64,000 nucleotides of DNA from 73-13 sp035555435 (GCA_035555435.1 DATMGN010000056.1:62001-126000); one strand, 5' to 3'; shown: positions 17,509 through 30,017, counted from the stretch's first letter. A program made the numbers and translations. Notes: generated by a model from the letters alone, not told the origin.

Positions 17509-18845
17509 CGCAGCAGCCCCTCGTAGTGGCGCTGCTGCAGCTGGGCGTCGATCTGCTTCACCGTCTCGAGGCCGACGCCGACGATGATGAGCAGGCTCGC
17601 CCCACCGAACGGGAAGTTCTGGTTCGCCTGGACGAGCGCGAGGGCGAACAGCGGGATGATCGCGACGACGCCGAGATAGAGCGAGCCGGGGAACGTGATG
17701 CGGGTGAGCACGTAGTCCAGGTACTCCGCCGTCGGGCGGCCGGCGCGGATGCCCGGGATGAAGCCGCCGTACTTCTTCATGTTGTCCGCGACCTCCTCCG
17801 GGTTGAAGGTGATCGCGACGTAGAAGTACGTGAAGCCGACACACAGCAGGAAGAAGACGAGGATGTAGACCCAGCTGTTGCCCGAGGTCAGGTTGTTCTC
17901 GATCCAGGCGACCCACTCGGCCTTCGGCTGCAGCGAGCCGTCCGGATTCGCCTGCGGCTGGTTGAACTGCGCGATGAGCGCCGGCAGATACAGGAGCGAC
18001 GAGGCGAAGATGACGGGCACGACGCCGGCCATGTTGACCTTGATCGGGATGTAGGTGTTGTTCCCGCCGTAGGTGCGCCGGCCGACCATCCGCTTCGCAT
18101 ACTGCACAGGTATCCGGCGTTGCGATTGCTCGACGAACACGACGGCGCCCATGATCACGATGCCGACGGCAAGGACGATGAGGAAGATCTCCCAGCCCTC
18201 GGCGACCTGGATCGCCCAGAGCGACGCCGGGAAGGTCGCGCAGATCGAGGTGAAGATCAGCAGCGACATGCCGTTGCCGATGCCGCGCTCGGTGATGAGC
18301 TCGCCGAGCCACATGATGAGGCCCGTGCCCGCGGTCATGGTGATGATCATGAGGATCATCGCGTACCAGGACTTGTCCGTCACGAGCTCCGAGCACGGGT
18401 CGCCGACGACGGTCGAGGGGAACAGCTGACCGTTGCGCGCGACCGTGATGAGCGTCGTGGACTGGATCAGGCCGAGACCGATCGTGAGGTAGCGGGTGTA
18501 CTGGGTCAGGCGCGACTGGCCGGCCTGGCCCTCCTTGTGCAGCGTCTCGAAGTGCGGGATGACGACGCGCAGCAGCTGGACGATGATCGACGCGGTGATG
18601 TACGGCATGATGCCGAGCGCGAAGACCGACAGCTGGAGTAGCGCGCCACCGCTGAACAGGTTGATCAGGTCGTAGAGACCGCCGGTCGCCGACGTGCTCG
18701 CGAGGCACAGCTGCACGTTCGGGAAGTCGACGAACGGCGCCGGGATCTGGGATCCCAGGCGGAACAGCGCCACGATGAGCAGCGTGAAGCCGATCTTCCG
18801 ACGCAGATCCGGCGTGCGGAAGATACGTGCGATCGCGGAGAACAC
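17505..18845 (-). CDS. secY: preprotein translocase subunit SecY
   Basis: The 446-residue channel of the Sec translocon with about ten membrane helices. The N-terminus [20 protein letters not shown], the plug region and the cytoplasmic [15 protein letters not shown] loop are typical. It lies between rplO and adk as in other spc operons, and its stop overlaps adk by 4 bases. Confidence 0.97.
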   Translation of the reverse strand: MFSAIARIFRTPDLRRKIGFTLLIVALFRLGSQIPAPFVDFPNVQLCLASTSATGGLYDLINLFSGGALLQLSVFALGIMPYITASIIVQLLRVVIPHFETLHKEGQAGQSRLTQYTRYLTIGLGLIQSTTLITVARNGQLFPSTVVGDPCSELVTDKSWYAMILMIITMTAGTGLIMWLGELITERGIGNGMSLLIFTSICATFPASLWAIQVAEGWEIFLIVLAVGIVIMGAVVFVEQSQRRIPVQYAKRMVGRRTYGGNNTYIPIKVNMAGVVPVIFASSLLYLPALIAQFNQPQANPDGSLQPKAEWVAWIENNLTSGNSWVYILVFFLLCVGFTYFYVAITFNPEEVADNMKKYGGFIPGIRAGRPTAEYLDYVLTRITFPGSLYLGVVAIIPLFALALVQANQNFPFGGASLLIIVGVGLETVKQIDAQLQQRHYEGLLR

Positions 18846-18881
18846 CCTGTCTACGCTAGTCGCTACTCAGCCGGGCCGCGC

Positions 18882-19412
18882 TCAGCTGACCGAGCCGCCC
18901 GCCGCGACGATCTTCTGCTCAGCCGAAGCCGAGACCTTGTCGACCGACACGGAGAGCTTCACGGCCAGATCGCCATTCCCGAGCACCTTGACGAGCTCGC
19001 CCTTGCGGACCGCTCCCTTGGCGACGAGGTCGGCGACGGTGACGTCGCCGCCCTTCGGGTACAGCTCGGCGAGCTTCGCGACGTTCACGACCTGGTACTC
19101 GGTGCGGAACGGGTTCTTGAAGCCACGGAGCTTCGGCGTGCGCATGATCGAGTTCAGGTTGCCGCCCTCGAGGCCGACGCGCACCTGGTAGCGCGCCTTC
19201 GTCCCCTTGGTGCCGCGACCCGCGGTCTTGCCCTTCGATGCCTCACCGCGGCCCACGCGAGTGCGGTCCTTCTTCGCGCCCGGAGCGGGGCGAAGGTGGT
19301 GGACCTTGAGGACCTGCACCTTCTCCGCCTTCGGCTCGGCCTTGGCGGCCGCCTTCGACGCAGCCGGCTTCTTGGCGGCGGGCGCCTTCTTCTCGACGTT
19401 CTCGTCAGCCAT
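18882..19412 (-). CDS. rplO: 50S ribosomal protein L15
   Basis: 176 residues. The L15 core begins near residue 36 with [20 protein letters not shown], followed by the glycine-rich [14 protein letters not shown]. The first ~33 residues are an Ala/Lys/Pro-rich extension ([19 protein letters not shown]). The start overlaps the rpmD stop by one base (TGATG). Confidence 0.96.
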   Translation of the reverse strand: MADENVEKKAPAAKKPAASKAAAKAEPKAEKVQVLKVHHLRPAPGAKKDRTRVGRGEASKGKTAGRGTKGTKARYQVRVGLEGGNLNSIMRTPKLRGFKNPFRTEYQVVNVAKLAELYPKGGDVTVADLVAKGAVRKGELVKVLGNGDLAVKLSVSVDKVSASAEQKIVAAGGSVS

Positions 19413-19597
19413 CAGTCGATCTCCTCAACCTTGACGAGGTGGGCGACGGTGCGGACGTAGCCACGGTTCTGCGCGTTGTCCTCGCGGACGACGACATCAC
19501 CGATGCGCTTGAGCCCGAGCGAACGCAGCGTGTCGCGCTGGTTCTGCTTCTCGCTCACCTTGGACTTGATCTGGGTCACCTTCAGGCGCGCGGCCAT
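19412..19597 (-). CDS. rpmD: 50S ribosomal protein L30
   Basis: A 61-residue L30: [20 protein letters not shown], then [14 protein letters not shown]. The open frame extends upstream through rpsE, but ATG at 19597 overlaps the rpsE stop as TGATG and gives the standard length. Confidence 0.95.
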   Translation of the reverse strand: MAARLKVTQIKSKVSEKQNQRDTLRSLGLKRIGDVVVREDNAQNRGYVRTVAHLVKVEEID

Positions 19598-20337
19598 CAG
19601 ACACCTGCCTTCGTGTTCGCAGCCGCCTGGGCCTCCGCCTCCGCCTTGAGCAGACGCGCGGGGATGACCTGGTCGGCGTCGAGCCCACGACGGGCGGCGA
19701 CGGCGCGCGGCTCTTCGAGCTGCTGGAGCGCGGCGACGGTCGCGTGGACGATGTTGATCGTGTTCGACGAGCCGAGCGACTTGCTCAGCACGTCGTGGAT
19801 GCCCGCGCACTCGAGGACGGCGCGCACGGGACCGCCGGCGATGACACCGGTACCGGCAGAAGCCGGACGCAGCAGCACGACGCCGGCCGCGGCCTCGCCC
19901 TGGACCGGGTGCGGGATCGTCTGGCCGACGCGCGGGACGCGGAAGAAGTGCTTCTTCGCCTCCTCGACGCCCTTGGAGATCGCAAGCGGGACTTCGCGGG
20001 CCTTGCCGTAGCCGACGCCGACGAGTCCGTTGCCGTCGCCGACGACGACGAGCGCCGTGAAGCTGAACCGGCGGCCGCCCTTGACGACCTTGGAGACGCG
20101 GTTGATCGTGACGACCCGCTCGAGGAACTGGTTGCCCTTCTCGTCCTGCCCGGCGCGCGAGCCGCGCTCCTGGCGGGGGTTGCGCTCCCGGCTGCCACGA
20201 CGTGCCTCGCGCGGCTCGTTCGCGTTGTCGACCGGCGCTTCGGCCGCCGTCGCGGCCGGGGTCTCGACGACCTCAGCGGTCACGCTCTGCTCCACAGCGG
20301 TGTCTTCCTTCTCGGTGTTCACAGTCTCTTCGCTCAC
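19597..20337 (-). CDS. rpsE: 30S ribosomal protein S5
   Basis: S5 stabilises the mRNA entry site and decoding accuracy. The double-stranded RNA-binding domain [20 protein letters not shown] and the C-terminal S5 domain ([19 protein letters not shown]) are complete. An acidic then basic N-terminal extension of about 65 residues precedes the core, and a short Ala-rich tail follows. ATG overlaps the rplR stop by 4 bases. Confidence 0.96.
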   Translation of the reverse strand: MSEETVNTEKEDTAVEQSVTAEVVETPAATAAEAPVDNANEPREARRGSRERNPRQERGSRAGQDEKGNQFLERVVTINRVSKVVKGGRRFSFTALVVVGDGNGLVGVGYGKAREVPLAISKGVEEAKKHFFRVPRVGQTIPHPVQGEAAAGVVLLRPASAGTGVIAGGPVRAVLECAGIHDVLSKSLGSSNTINIVHATVAALQQLEEPRAVAARRGLDADQVIPARLLKAEAEAQAAANTKAGV

Positions 20338-20693
20338 AGCGACAGCCCCGCCTCTCGGGCGCCGTCGGCGATCGCCGCGACGCGACCCGCGTAGCGGTTG
20401 CCGCCGCGGTCGAACACGACGGACTCGATGCCCGCCTTCTTGGCACGCTCGGCCACGAGCTCGCCGACCTTCTTGGCCTTCGCGGTCTTGTCGCCGTCGA
20501 AGCTGCGCAGGTCGTCCTCGAGGGTCGACGCGTACGCAAGGGTGCGGCCCTGCGCGTCGTCGACGACCTGGACGAAGACGTGCCGTGCACTGCGGGTGAC
20601 GACGAGACGCGGGCGCTCGGCGGAGCCGACGATCTTCTTGCGGAGGCGCGCGTGACGGCGCGCCTTGGCCTCGGACTTGGTCTTGACGGTCAT
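20334..20693 (-). CDS. rplR: 50S ribosomal protein L18
   Basis: A 119-residue 5S rRNA-binding protein. It contains [20 protein letters not shown] and the C-terminal [20 protein letters not shown], both typical. It starts 3 bp after rplF. Confidence 0.96.
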   Translation of the reverse strand: MTVKTKSEAKARRHARLRKKIVGSAERPRLVVTRSARHVFVQVVDDAQGRTLAYASTLEDDLRSFDGDKTAKAKKVGELVAERAKKAGIESVVFDRGGNRYAGRVAAIADGAREAGLSL

Positions 20694-20696
20694 GGC

Positions 20697-21236
20697 TTAC
20701 TTCTTCCCGCTCTTGCCGGCCTTGCGGCGGACGTTCTCGCCCTCGTAGCGCACACCCTTGCCCTTGTACGGCTCGGGCTTGCGCAGCTTGCGGATCTGCG
20801 CGGCGACCTCGCCGACCGCCTGCTTGGAGATGCCGCTCACGGTGAGCTTCGTGTTGCCCTCCACAGTGAACTCGATGCCCGCGGGGGGCTCGACCGTGAT
20901 GGGGTGGGAGTAGCCGAGCGCGAACTCGACTCCGGCGCCCTTCGCGGTGACGCGGTAGCCGGTGCCGACGACCTCGAGGCCCTTCTTGTAGCCCTCGGTC
21001 ACACCGACGATGTTGTTCGCGATGAGCGTGCGGGTCAGGCCGTGGAGCGAACGCGAGTCGCGCTCGTCATCGGGACGGGTCACGAGGACCTGCCCGTCTT
21101 CGACCTTCGCCTGGATGGGCTCCGCGACGGTCAGCGCGAGCTGACCCTTCGGGCCCTTGACGGTGACGTCCTGGCCGTCGATGTTGACCTCGACGCCGGA
21201 CGGGATGCTGATGGGGAGACGACCGATACGTGACAT
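20697..21236 (-). CDS. rplF: 50S ribosomal protein L6
   Basis: A 179-residue protein at the base of the L7/L12 stalk. It starts [17 protein letters not shown] and ends with the conserved [16 protein letters not shown] followed by [10 protein letters not shown]. It lies 6 bp after rpsH. Confidence 0.97.
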   Translation of the reverse strand: MSRIGRLPISIPSGVEVNIDGQDVTVKGPKGQLALTVAEPIQAKVEDGQVLVTRPDDERDSRSLHGLTRTLIANNIVGVTEGYKKGLEVVGTGYRVTAKGAGVEFALGYSHPITVEPPAGIEFTVEGNTKLTVSGISKQAVGEVAAQIRKLRKPEPYKGKGVRYEGENVRRKAGKSGKK

Positions 21237-21242
21237 TTCAGC

Positions 21243-21641
21243 TCACCACACGTAGGCGAGGACTTCCCCGCCGACGCCCTTCGAAGTCGCTTCCTTGTCC
21301 GTGAGGAGGCCGGAAGAGGTGGACAGAATGGCGACGCCGAGGCCACCGAGGACCTTCGGGATCTCGGTCGAGCGCGCGTAGACACGAAGGCCCGGCTTCG
21401 AGACCCGCTTGACGCCCGCGATCGAGCGCTCGCGGTTCGGACCGTACTTGAGGGTGATCGTGAGGGTCTGGCCCACGCGGGCGTCGGCTACGGCGTAGTC
21501 CGCGATGTAGCCCTCGCGCTTGAGGATCTCGGCGATGTGCGCCTTGAGCTTCGAGGCGGGCATCGACACGTTGTCGTGGTGCGCCGAGTTGGCGTTGCGG
21601 ATCCTCGTGAGGAGGTCCGCGACCGGATCGGTCATCGTCAT
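21243..21641 (-). CDS. rpsH: 30S ribosomal protein S8
   Basis: A 132-residue 16S rRNA-binding protein: [19 protein letters not shown] at the start and [19 protein letters not shown] near the end. It is separated from rplE by 63 bp, where many genomes carry rpsN (S14); no S14 frame is present here. In E. coli, S8 represses the spc operon at the rplE start; whether that operates here cannot be seen. Confidence 0.97.
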   Translation of the reverse strand: MTMTDPVADLLTRIRNANSAHHDNVSMPASKLKAHIAEILKREGYIADYAVADARVGQTLTITLKYGPNRERSIAGVKRVSKPGLRVYARSTEIPKVLGGLGVAILSTSSGLLTDKEATSKGVGGEVLAYVW

Positions 21642-21704
21642 CTGACTGTTCTACTTTCTCGTTGGTTCCGGCTCGGGGTGCAGCCCGGCCGGCCTACTCG
21701 GGAA

Positions 21705-22295
21705 CTAGGCCTGCGAGTCCGCGGCCTTGAAGGGGAAGCCGAGCGCCTTCAGGAGCGCACGACCCTCGTCGTCGTTCTTGGCCGTCGTGACGACCGTGAT
21801 GTCGAAGCCGCGGACGCGGTCGATCCGGTCCTGGTCGATCTCGTGGAAGATCGACTGCTCGGTGACGCCGAACGTGTAGTTGCCGTGGCCATCGAACTGC
21901 TTCGGCGACAGGCCGCGGAAGTCGCGGATGCGCGGCAGCGCGAGCGACACGAGCCGGTCGACGAACTCCCAGGCGCGGTCGCCACGCAGCGTGACGTGCG
22001 CACCGATCGGCATGCCCTCGCGCAGCTTGAACTGCGCGATCGACTTGCGGGCGTTGGTGACCTGCGGCTTCTGGCCCGTGATGAGCTGGAGGTCCTTGAT
22101 CGCGCCCTCGATGACCTTCGAGTCGCGCGCGGCCTCGCCGACACCCGTGTTCACGACGACCTTGACGAGACCGGGCACCTGGTGCGGGTTCGTGAAGCCG
22201 AACTCCTCGGTCAGGGCCGGGACGATCTCGTTGCGGTACTTCTGCTTGAGGCGCGGCTGGATCTTGCCAGCCGGCGCGGCAGTAGCGGTGCTCAT
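21705..22295 (-). CDS. rplE: 50S ribosomal protein L5
   Basis: A 196-residue 5S rRNA-binding protein of the central protuberance. Typical segments are [39 protein letters not shown] and [19 protein letters not shown]. It lies 5 bp after rplX. Like most of this block it was probably placed by long conserved operon structure rather than local rearrangement. Confidence 0.97.
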   Translation of the reverse strand: MSTATAAPAGKIQPRLKQKYRNEIVPALTEEFGFTNPHQVPGLVKVVVNTGVGEAARDSKVIEGAIKDLQLITGQKPQVTNARKSIAQFKLREGMPIGAHVTLRGDRAWEFVDRLVSLALPRIRDFRGLSPKQFDGHGNYTFGVTEQSIFHEIDQDRIDRVRGFDITVVTTAKNDDEGRALLKALGFPFKAADSQA

Positions 22296-22300
22296 ATGTC

Positions 22301-22732
22301 TCAGCTCTCCTCAGCCGCTTCGACGGTCTCAGCCGTCTCGTCGGCGGCCTTCGTCGTGGCCTTCTTGGCCGCGGTCTTCTTCGCCGCCGGCTTCTCCGCC
22401 TTCGCGCTGTAGCGCGAGGCCTTGAAGACGCGGGTCTTCTTGCCGTCCTTGCCGACCTCGGTGCCCACGCGAGCGGGCGCCTTCGTGTCGGGGTTGACGA
22501 GGGCGACGTTCGAGATGTGGATCGACGCCTCGACGTGCTCGATGCCACCGGTCTTGGTACCGCGCTGCGTCTGGCCGACCTTGACGTGCTTCGTCGCGAG
22601 GTTGATCCCCTCGATCAGCACGCGGTCGCCGAGGACCGCAAGGACCTTGCCCTGCTTGCCGCGATCGCCGCCGCGGTCGGGCCGCGCGCCGCTGATGACC
22701 TGCACGAGGTCACCGGTCTTGATCTTCGCCAT
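22301..22732 (-). CDS. rplX: 50S ribosomal protein L24
   Basis: The KOW-motif core ([20 protein letters not shown] and [14 protein letters not shown]) ends near residue 105. A tail of about 35 residues rich in Ala, Lys, Thr and Glu brings the total to 143. L24 starts 23S rRNA folding. It lies 2 bp after rplN. Confidence 0.96.
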   Translation of the reverse strand: MAKIKTGDLVQVISGARPDRGGDRGKQGKVLAVLGDRVLIEGINLATKHVKVGQTQRGTKTGGIEHVEASIHISNVALVNPDTKAPARVGTEVGKDGKKTRVFKASRYSAKAEKPAAKKTAAKKATTKAADETAETVEAAEES

Positions 22733-22734
22733 GT

Positions 22735-23103
22735 TCAGAGCACCTCCGGTGCGAGCGAGATGATCTTCATGAACTTCTTGTCGCGAAGCTCACGGCCGAC
22801 CGGTCCGAAGATGCGGGTACCGCGGGGGTCCCCGTCGCTCTTCAGGATCACGGCGGCGTTCTCATCGAACTTGATGTACGAGCCGTCGGGACGGCGCGTC
22901 GACTTGGCGGTGCGCACGACGACCGCCTTGACGACATCGCCCTTCTTCACGTTGCCGCCGGGGATCGCGTCCTTGACGGTCGCGACGATGATGTCGCCCA
23001 GGCCGGCGTAGCGACGGCCCGAGCCGCCCAGCACGCGAATGGTGAGCAGCTCCTTGGCGCCGGTGTTGTCGGCGACCTTGATGCGGGATTCCTGCTGGAT
23101 CAT
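22735..23103 (-). CDS. rplN: 50S ribosomal protein L14
   Basis: A 122-residue near-canonical L14: [40 protein letters not shown], and the end [16 protein letters not shown]. It forms intersubunit bridge B8. It starts 3 bp after rpsQ. Confidence 0.97.
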   Translation of the reverse strand: MIQQESRIKVADNTGAKELLTIRVLGGSGRRYAGLGDIIVATVKDAIPGGNVKKGDVVKAVVVRTAKSTRRPDGSYIKFDENAAVILKSDGDPRGTRIFGPVGRELRDKKFMKIISLAPEVL

Positions 23104-23106
23104 CGC

Positions 23107-23445
23107 CTACTTCGCCTTCTCGAGGATCTCGACGAGACGCCAGCGCTTCGTCGCCGAAACGGGACGCGTCTCGTTGATGAGCACGAGGTCGCCGATGCCG
23201 GCGGCGTTCTGCTCGTCGTGGACGTGGACCTTGGAGCTGCGGCGCAGGACCTTGCCGTAGAGCGGGTGCTTCACCCGGTCCTCGACCTCGACGACGATCG
23301 TCTTGTCCATCTTGTCGCTCACGACATAGCCGCGGCGGGCCTTGCGGTACCCGCGCGCGGCGACGTCGCGCACGTCGTGCGCAGCGTGCTCGTGACCCGT
23401 GGTGCCCGAGGCTGCGGCCTTCTTCGTGTCAGCCATGTCGCTCAC
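23107..23445 (-). CDS. rpsQ: 30S ribosomal protein S17
   Basis: The OB-fold core ([20 protein letters not shown], then [13 protein letters not shown]) follows a ~35-residue hydrophilic extension. ATG at 23445 overlaps the rpmC stop by 4 bases; a second ATG three codons later is possible. S17 binds the 5' domain of 16S rRNA. Confidence 0.95.
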   Translation of the reverse strand: MSDMADTKKAAASGTTGHEHAAHDVRDVAARGYRKARRGYVVSDKMDKTIVVEVEDRVKHPLYGKVLRRSSKVHVHDEQNAAGIGDLVLINETRPVSATKRWRLVEILEKAK

Positions 23446-23756
23446 TCAGCCTTCTCATCGACGGTCTCGGCCGACTCGGCCGCCGCCTTCTTCTTCGTCG
23501 CGCTCTTCTTGGCAGGCGCCTCGAGCACGGCGGGGGTGGCGCGGATCCCGAGCTCGCGCTCGCGGATCACGGTGTAGATGCGGGCGATGTCGCGCTTGAC
23601 GGCGCGGATCCGCCCGTGCGCGTCGAGCTGCCCCGTCGCGGACTGGAAGCGGAGGTTGAAGAGCTCCTCCTTGGCCTTCTTGAGCTCGTCGACGAGACGA
23701 GCGTCCTCGAAGGTGTCGAGCTCCGTCGGGCGGAGCTGCTTGGAACCGACGGCCAT
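23442..23756 (-). CDS. rpmC: 50S ribosomal protein L29
   Basis: The helical hairpin core ([20 protein letters not shown], then [20 protein letters not shown]) is complete by residue ~70. A 34-residue Lys/Ala/Glu tail follows. L29 lies at the tunnel exit, so the tail could touch nascent-chain factors. Start overlaps the rplP stop (TAATG). Confidence 0.95.
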   Translation of the reverse strand: MAVGSKQLRPTELDTFEDARLVDELKKAKEELFNLRFQSATGQLDAHGRIRAVKRDIARIYTVIRERELGIRATPAVLEAPAKKSATKKKAAAESAETVDEKAE

Positions 23757-24175
23757 TATGCGTCAGCCTCCTCACGCTTGATGATGCGCGCCTTGAGCGG
23801 CAGCTTGTGGATGGCCCGGGTCAGGGCTTCGCGGGCGAGCGTCTCGTCGACGCCGGCGACCTCGAAGAGCACGCGACCCGGCTTGATGTTCGCGATCCAC
23901 CACTCGGGCGATCCCTTACCGGAACCCATGCGGGTCTCAGCGGGCTTCTTGGTGAGCGGACGGTCGGGGAAGACGTTGATCCACACCTTGCCGCCACGCT
24001 TGATGTGGCGGGTCATGGCGATACGAGCGGACTCGATCTGACGGTTCGTGACATACGCGGGCGTGAGCGCCTGGATGCCGAACTCGCCGAAGTGGACCTT
24101 CGTGCCACCGGTCGCCTGGCCGTCACGGCCGGGGTGGTGCTGCTTGCGGTGCTTGACCTTACGTGGAATCAGCAT
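23756..24175 (-). CDS. rplP: 50S ribosomal protein L16
   Basis: A 139-residue protein at the A-site finger. [20 protein letters not shown] at the start and [19 protein letters not shown] in the middle are canonical. The open frame extends back across rpsC; ATG at 24175, 2 bp after rpsC, is the real start. Confidence 0.96.
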   Translation of the reverse strand: MLIPRKVKHRKQHHPGRDGQATGGTKVHFGEFGIQALTPAYVTNRQIESARIAMTRHIKRGGKVWINVFPDRPLTKKPAETRMGSGKGSPEWWIANIKPGRVLFEVAGVDETLAREALTRAIHKLPLKARIIKREEADA

Positions 24176-24177
24176 GA

Positions 24178-24933
24178 TCAGGCCTCCGCACCTGCTGCGA
24201 CGGGCGCCTCGGAGCGCGGGCCGCGGCGCGGGCCGCGGTCGCCGCGCTCGGGGCGCGTGGACTTCTGGGAGGCCTGCTCGCGAGCGAGCTCCTTGTTGGT
24301 CATGTCGCCGTTGTAGATCCAGACCTTCACGCCGATCCGGCCGAACGTCGTCTTGGCCTCGTAGAAGCCGTAGTCGATGTTCGAGCGGAGGGTGTGGAGC
24401 GGAACGCGACCCTCCCGGTAGAACTCGGAGCGCGACATCTCCGCGCCGCCGAGACGGCCCGAGACCTGGATCTTGACGCCCTTCGCGCCGGCGCGCTGCG
24501 CGCCCTGCAGGCCCTTGCGCATCGCACGGCGGAACGCCACGCGGGCGGAGAGCTGCTCGGCGACGCCCTGGGCGACGAGCTGCGCGACCGCCTCGGGGTT
24601 CTTGACCTCGAGGATGTTGAGCTGGATCTGCTTGCCGGTGAGCTTCTCGAGGAGCGCGCGGATGTTCTCCGCCTCCGCACCGCGGCGACCGATCACGATG
24701 CCCGGGCGGGCCGTGTGGATGTCGACGCGGACACGGTCCTTCGTGCGCTCGATCTCGATCTTCGCGACGCCGGCGCGGTCGAGCTTCGACTGCAGCAGCT
24801 TGCGGATCTTGACGTCCTCGGCCACGTAGTCCTTGTACCGCTGACCGGCCTTCGTCGAGTCCGAGAACCAGCGGGAGATGTGGTCCGTCGTGGTCCCGAG
24901 ACGGAACCCGTACGGAGAGACCTTCTGTCCCAT
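24178..24933 (-). CDS. rpsC: 30S ribosomal protein S3
   Basis: A 251-residue mRNA-entry protein with helicase activity. The start [13 protein letters not shown], the KH domain with [20 protein letters not shown], and the C-terminal [20 protein letters not shown] are typical. A basic Arg/Gly-rich tail follows. Start overlaps the rplV stop (TAATG). Confidence 0.97.
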   Translation of the reverse strand: MGQKVSPYGFRLGTTTDHISRWFSDSTKAGQRYKDYVAEDVKIRKLLQSKLDRAGVAKIEIERTKDRVRVDIHTARPGIVIGRRGAEAENIRALLEKLTGKQIQLNILEVKNPEAVAQLVAQGVAEQLSARVAFRRAMRKGLQGAQRAGAKGVKIQVSGRLGGAEMSRSEFYREGRVPLHTLRSNIDYGFYEAKTTFGRIGVKVWIYNGDMTNKELAREQASQKSTRPERGDRGPRRGPRSEAPVAAGAEA

Positions 24934-25313
24934 TACTTCCCTGCCTTCGTGGTCTTCGCGACGTCGGGGGTCGCGAGCTCGACGGTGATGTGGCTCGTGC
25001 GCTTGCGGATCCGGAAGGCCCGGCCCTGCGCACGCGGCTGGAACCGCTTGAGCGTCGTGCCCTCGTCGACGTAGGCCTTGGCGATGACCAGGTCCTGCTC
25101 GTCGAGGAACTCGTTCGAGTTGTCCGCCTTGACGCGGGCGTTGGCGATGGCCGACTCCACGAGCTTGTAGATCGGGTCGCTCGCCGCCTGGGGCGAGAAC
25201 TTGAGGATCGCGAGCGCCTCGACGGCCTGGCGGCCGCGGATGAGGTCGACGACGCGACGGGCCTTCATCGGCGTGATCCGGATGTGGCGGAGCTTGGCGA
25301 TCGAGGTGACCAT
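24933..25313 (-). CDS. rplV: 50S ribosomal protein L22
   Basis: A 126-residue tunnel protein. It starts [20 protein letters not shown] and its beta-hairpin loop [20 protein letters not shown] lines the exit tunnel and macrolide site. No insertion or deletion is evident in that loop. Start ATG at 25313 overlaps the rpsS stop by one base. Confidence 0.96.
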   Translation of the reverse strand: MVTSIAKLRHIRITPMKARRVVDLIRGRQAVEALAILKFSPQAASDPIYKLVESAIANARVKADNSNEFLDEQDLVIAKAYVDEGTTLKRFQPRAQGRAFRIRKRTSHITVELATPDVAKTTKAGK

Positions 25314-25594
25314 CAGCGGCGCCGTCCCTTCTTGTCGTCCTTCACGTGTCCACGGAAGGTGCGCGTCGGCGAGAACTCGCCGAGCTTGTGACCGACCATC
25401 GTCTCGGTCACGAAGACCGGGATGTGCTTCCGGCCGTCGTGCACCGCGATCGTGTGTCCGAGCATCGCGGGGATGATCATCGAACGGCGCGACCACGTCT
25501 TGATGACGTTCTTCGAGCCGGACTCGTTGGCCTTGACCACCTTCGTGAGCAGGTGCTCATCGACGAAGGGGCCCTTCTTGAGGCTGCGAGGCAT
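25313..25594 (-). CDS. rpsS: 30S ribosomal protein S19
   Basis: A 93-residue protein of the small-subunit head: [19 protein letters not shown], then [20 protein letters not shown] and [12 protein letters not shown]. It lies 18 bp after rplB. Confidence 0.97.
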   Translation of the reverse strand: MPRSLKKGPFVDEHLLTKVVKANESGSKNVIKTWSRRSMIIPAMLGHTIAVHDGRKHIPVFVTETMVGHKLGEFSPTRTFRGHVKDDKKGRRR

Positions 25595-25612
25595 GTGTCT
25601 GTCGCTCCCCTA

Positions 25613-26452
25613 CTACTTGCGCTTCTTGCCGACATTGCGGCGACGGACGATGAGCTGGTCGGACGGCAGGCCGCGCTTGCGCGTGCGGCCCTCGGCCTGG
25701 CCCCAGGGGGTCACGGGGTGACGACCACCGGACGTCTTGCCCTCACCACCACCGTGGGGGTGGTCGACCGGGTTCATGGCGACACCGCGGACGGTCGGGC
25801 GCACGCCCTTCCACCGCATGCGGCCCGCCTTGCCCCAGTTGATGTTCGACTGCTCGGCGTTGCCGACCTCGCCGATCGTCGCACGGCAGCGCAGGTCGAC
25901 GTTGCGGATCTCGCCCGAGGGCAGCCGCAGCTGCGCGTAGGGGCCGTCCTTGGCGACGAGTCGCACCGAGGCGCCCGCGGAGCGGGCGAGCTTCGCGCCC
26001 CCGCCCGGCTTGAGCTCGATCGCGTGGATGACCGTGCCGACCGGGATGTTCTTCAGCGGGAGGTTGTTGCCCGGCTTGATGTCAGCCGAAGCGCCCGACT
26101 CGACGACGTCGCCCTGCTGCAGCTTGTTCGGCGCGAGGATGTATCGCTTCGTGCCGTCCAGGTAGTGCAGGAGCGCGATGCGCGCGGTGCGGTTGGGGTC
26201 GTACTCGATGTGCGCGACCTTCGCGTTGACGCCGTCCTTGTCGTTGCGACGGAAGTCGATGACGCGGTACTGGCGCTTGTGGCCGCCACCGATGTGACGG
26301 GTCGTGATCCGGCCCGAGCTGTTGCGGCCACCGGTCTTCGGCAGCGGGCGCAGCAGGGACTTCTCCGGAGTGCTCCGGGTGATCTCGGCGAAGTCGGCGA
26401 CGGACGAGCCGCGACGGCCCGGCGTGGTCGGCTTGTACTTGCGGATAGCCAT
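25613..26452 (-). CDS. rplB: 50S ribosomal protein L2
   Basis: A 279-residue core 23S-binding protein needed for subunit joining and peptidyl transfer. Features include [40 protein letters not shown] and the conserved [20 protein letters not shown] with the functional histidine. Confidence 0.98.
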   Translation of the reverse strand: MAIRKYKPTTPGRRGSSVADFAEITRSTPEKSLLRPLPKTGGRNSSGRITTRHIGGGHKRQYRVIDFRRNDKDGVNAKVAHIEYDPNRTARIALLHYLDGTKRYILAPNKLQQGDVVESGASADIKPGNNLPLKNIPVGTVIHAIELKPGGGAKLARSAGASVRLVAKDGPYAQLRLPSGEIRNVDLRCRATIGEVGNAEQSNINWGKAGRMRWKGVRPTVRGVAMNPVDHPHGGGEGKTSGGRHPVTPWGQAEGRTRKRGLPSDQLIVRRRNVGKKRK

Positions 26453-26472
26453 GGTTCTCTTATCCCCCGTCC

Positions 26473-26775
26473 TCAGCCGACAGCCGTGAAGATGTCGATC
26501 GAGCCGGACTTGAGCGTGACGATGGCGCGCTTGGTGTCCTTGCGCTTGCCGACGCCGACGCGGGTGCGGCGGGTCTTGCCCTGACGATTCAGCGTGTTGA
26601 CCGCCGCGACCTTGACGTTGAAGATCTTCTCGATCGCGAGCTTGATCTCCGTCTTGTTCGCGTCGTTGGCGACGATGAACGAGTACTTCCCCTCGTCGAT
26701 GAGCGCGTAGCTCTTCTCCGAGACAACCGGGGCGATGATGATGTCGCGCGGGTCCTTGTAGGTGAGCGTGCTCAC
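26473..26775 (-). CDS. rplW: 50S ribosomal protein L23
   Basis: A 100-residue protein at the tunnel exit that docks trigger factor and SRP. Key segments are [20 protein letters not shown] and [22 protein letters not shown] overlaps the rplD stop by 4 bases. Confidence 0.97.
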   Translation of the reverse strand: MSTLTYKDPRDIIIAPVVSEKSYALIDEGKYSFIVANDANKTEIKLAIEKIFNVKVAAVNTLNRQGKTRRTRVGVGKRKDTKRAIVTLKSGSIDIFTAVG

Positions 26776-27422
26776 GCGGTCACCTCCTGAGTGGTGCCAG
26801 CCTGTGCCGCGACGAACGCGTCATAGGCGGAGCGGGTGAAGACGATCTCGTCAGCGACGAGCACGTCGTAGGCATTGAGCTGGTCCCAAGTCAGGACGTG
26901 GAGTCCCGGGAGGTTGCGCACCGACTTGTAGCTGATCTCGTCATCGCGCGTGAGGACGACGAGGTTCTTCTTGCCAGAGGTGAGCGCGGCGAGCACGCCG
27001 GCCGCGGCCTTCGACGACGGGGTGCCGTCGATGCCGAACGAGTCCACGACGTGGAGCCGCCCGGCGCGGGCGCGGTCGGAGAGCGAGCCCTTGAGCGCCG
27101 CCGAGATCATCTTCTTGGGGGTGCGCTGCGAGTAGTCGCGCGGCTGGGGTCCGTGGACCGTGCCGCCGCCTCGGTGCTCGGGGGCGCGGACGGAGCCCTG
27201 ACGGGAGCGGCCCGTGCCCTTCTGCTTGAACGGCTTGGCGCCGGTCCCGGAGACCTCGCCGCGGTTCTTGGTCTTGTGCGTGCCCTGGCGCGCCGCCGCG
27301 AGCTGCGCGGTGACGACCTGGTGGATGAGCGGCACGTTCGTCTGGACGTCGAACACCTCGGCGGGAAGGTCGACGGACGCGACCTTCTTGCCCTTGGCGT
27401 CGACGACGTCGATGGCGGTCAT
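26772..27422 (-). CDS. rplD: 50S ribosomal protein L4
   Basis: A 216-residue protein whose loop reaches the exit tunnel. The tunnel loop is recognisable as [20 protein letters not shown] followed by [17 protein letters not shown]4 represses its own operon in E. coli; the short leader here gives no visible L4 target. Confidence 0.97.
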   Translation of the reverse strand: MTAIDVVDAKGKKVASVDLPAEVFDVQTNVPLIHQVVTAQLAAARQGTHKTKNRGEVSGTGAKPFKQKGTGRSRQGSVRAPEHRGGGTVHGPQPRDYSQRTPKKMISAALKGSLSDRARAGRLHVVDSFGIDGTPSSKAAAGVLAALTSGKKNLVVLTRDDEISYKSVRNLPGLHVLTWDQLNAYDVLVADEIVFTRSAYDAFVAAQAGTTQEVTA

Positions 27423-27424
27423 GG

Positions 27425-28075
27425 TCAGGCCCCCTTCACGGAGTTGCGGACGAACACCAGGCGGCCCTTGGCACCGGGGACGGCGCCCTTGACCAGCAGC
27501 ACGCCGCGCTCGGCGTCGACGCGGACGACCTGCAGGCCGAGCACGGTGACGCGGTCGTTGCCCATCCGGCCGGCCATGCGCTGGCCCTTGAAGACGCGCG
27601 AGGGCGTCGAGGAGGCGCCGATCGAGCCGGGCTTGCGGTGGTTGCGGTGCGAGCCGTGCGAGGCGGACACGCCCTTGAAGTTGTGGCGCTTCATGACACC
27701 CGCGGTGCCCTTGCCCTTGCTCGTGCCGACGACGTCGACGATCTGGCCGTCCTCGAACGTCGTGACGTCGAGCTCCTGGCCGAGCGTGTACTCACCGGCG
27801 TCCGAGGTGCGGACCTCGGTGAGGTGACGGCGGGGCGTGACGCCGGCCTTCTCGAAGTGGCCGGTGAGGGGCTTGGTGACCTTGCGGGGGTCGATGGCGC
27901 CCGCGGCGAGCTGGACGGCGCTGTAGCCGTCGACCTCGGGCGTGCGGATCTGGGTGACGACGTTGGCGTCGACCTTGATGACGGTGACCGGGACGAGCTT
28001 GCCGGCGGCGTCCCAGACCTGGGTCATGCCGAGCTTGGTGCCCAGCAGTCCCTTCTGCGTCTTGGTGGCAGTCAT
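27425..28075 (-). CDS. rplC: 50S ribosomal protein L3
   Basis: A 216-residue early-assembly protein. It starts with [19 protein letters not shown] and has the conserved [20 protein letters not shown] followed by [12 protein letters not shown] loop near the peptidyl-transferase centre. The Gln of KGQRMAGR is the usual methylation site of PrmB. Confidence 0.97.
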   Translation of the reverse strand: MTATKTQKGLLGTKLGMTQVWDAAGKLVPVTVIKVDANVVTQIRTPEVDGYSAVQLAAGAIDPRKVTKPLTGHFEKAGVTPRRHLTEVRTSDAGEYTLGQELDVTTFEDGQIVDVVGTSKGKGTAGVMKRHNFKGVSASHGSHRNHRKPGSIGASSTPSRVFKGQRMAGRMGNDRVTVLGLQVVRVDAERGVLLVKGAVPGAKGRLVFVRNSVKGA

Positions 28076-28098
28076 GGCGTTCTGAATCCTCTTGGCCG

Positions 28099-28407
28099 TC
28101 AGAGCTTGATCTCGATGTTGACGTCGGCCGGCAGGTCGAGTCGCATGAGCGAGTCGACGGCCTTGGGCGTCGGGTCGATGATGTCGATCAGCCGCTTGTG
28201 CGTGCGCTTCTCGAAGTGCTCGCGGCTGTCCTTGTACTTGTGGGGCGAGCGGATGACCGCGACCACGTTCTTCTCCGTCGGGAGCGGCACCGGGCCCACC
28301 ACGCTCGCGCCGGCACGGGTCACCGTGTCGACGATCTTGCGGGCGGAGGAATCGATGACCTCGTGGTCATACGACTTCAGCCGGATGCGGATCTTCTGTC
28401 CCGCCAT
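28099..28407 (-). CDS. rpsJ: 30S ribosomal protein S10 (NusE)
   Basis: The 102-residue form starting [20 protein letters not shown] is the family standard; the frame is open 20 codons further upstream but that part is leader. S10 also acts as NusE, linking ribosome and polymerase through NusG. It is the first gene of the S10 block, preceded by a 420-bp gap. Confidence 0.96.
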   Translation of the reverse strand: MAGQKIRIRLKSYDHEVIDSSARKIVDTVTRAGASVVGPVPLPTEKNVVAVIRSPHKYKDSREHFEKRTHKRLIDIIDPTPKAVDSLMRLDLPADVNIEIKL

Positions 28408-28465
28408 GGCTCTCGCCTTTCTCTTTCGTACTGATAGCTGCTCCGCCCGGGTCGCCCCGGACGGC

Positions 28466-28494
28466 ACACTTCAAGCGCACTGTTTTGATGTCAA
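28466..28494 (-). promoter_or_regulatory. probable S10-operon promoter
   Basis: On the minus strand a consensus -35 TTGACA (28489-28494) is followed after 17 bp by a weak -10 AAGTGT (28466-28471). The predicted leader to rpsJ is about 50 nt. Confidence 0.5.
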
Positions 28495-28783
28495 GCAGAT
28501 GTGAGGCGTTGCGCGCGCGTCACGCACGGCATGACCCCTGGCTCCGCGGTCGTGCGATGCGGATCCGGCGTCCGCTCCCTGCGGCCTAACTGCGGTCTGG
28601 GGCTGCCACCGGATGACCGGGGCCCCACTCACGAGTTATGCACTGCCTGAGAGTGTCCGTCCCCCGCGCGAACGCGTTGAACGAAATTTGGAACCACAGA
28701 AGTCTGCCACATCCCGGCATTGCGTGCAACCCGGGCGTGTCGCGCCGCGTGCGGGCCCGTTGCGGCACCCGATGGCAACGCAA
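28495..28783. other. non-coding gap between tuf terminator and S10 promoter
   Basis: About 290 bp with no credible coding frame; the small frames here lack ribosome sites and family resemblance. It includes a locally AT-richer patch near 28680-28700. I see no tRNA or other recognisable RNA gene. Confidence 0.4.
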
Positions 28784-28810
28784 AGGGCCCGGTCCAGCGG
28801 ACCGGGCCCT
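28784..28810 (-). terminator. perfect hairpin terminator of tuf
   Basis: A perfect 12-bp stem, AGGGCCCGGTCC with its complement GGACCGGGCCCT, around a 3-base loop, 16 bp after the tuf stop and followed by TTTGCGTT on the minus strand. The core CCCGGTCC/GGACCGGG is nearly the same as in the rpoC terminator. Confidence 0.9.
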
Positions 28811-28826
28811 CGCGTCATAGCGGGTG

Positions 28827-30017
<1,191 letters not shown>

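Noticed and set aside
21642..21704. Missing rpsN between rplE and rpsH
   Set aside because: The 63-bp gap is too short for S14. Absence here is usual in related actinobacteria, which carry rpsN elsewhere, so it is not a loss event.
28495..28783. Small genes in the tuf-rpsJ gap
   Set aside because: Several short frames exist on both strands, but none has a ribosome site, conserved motif or consistent codon use.
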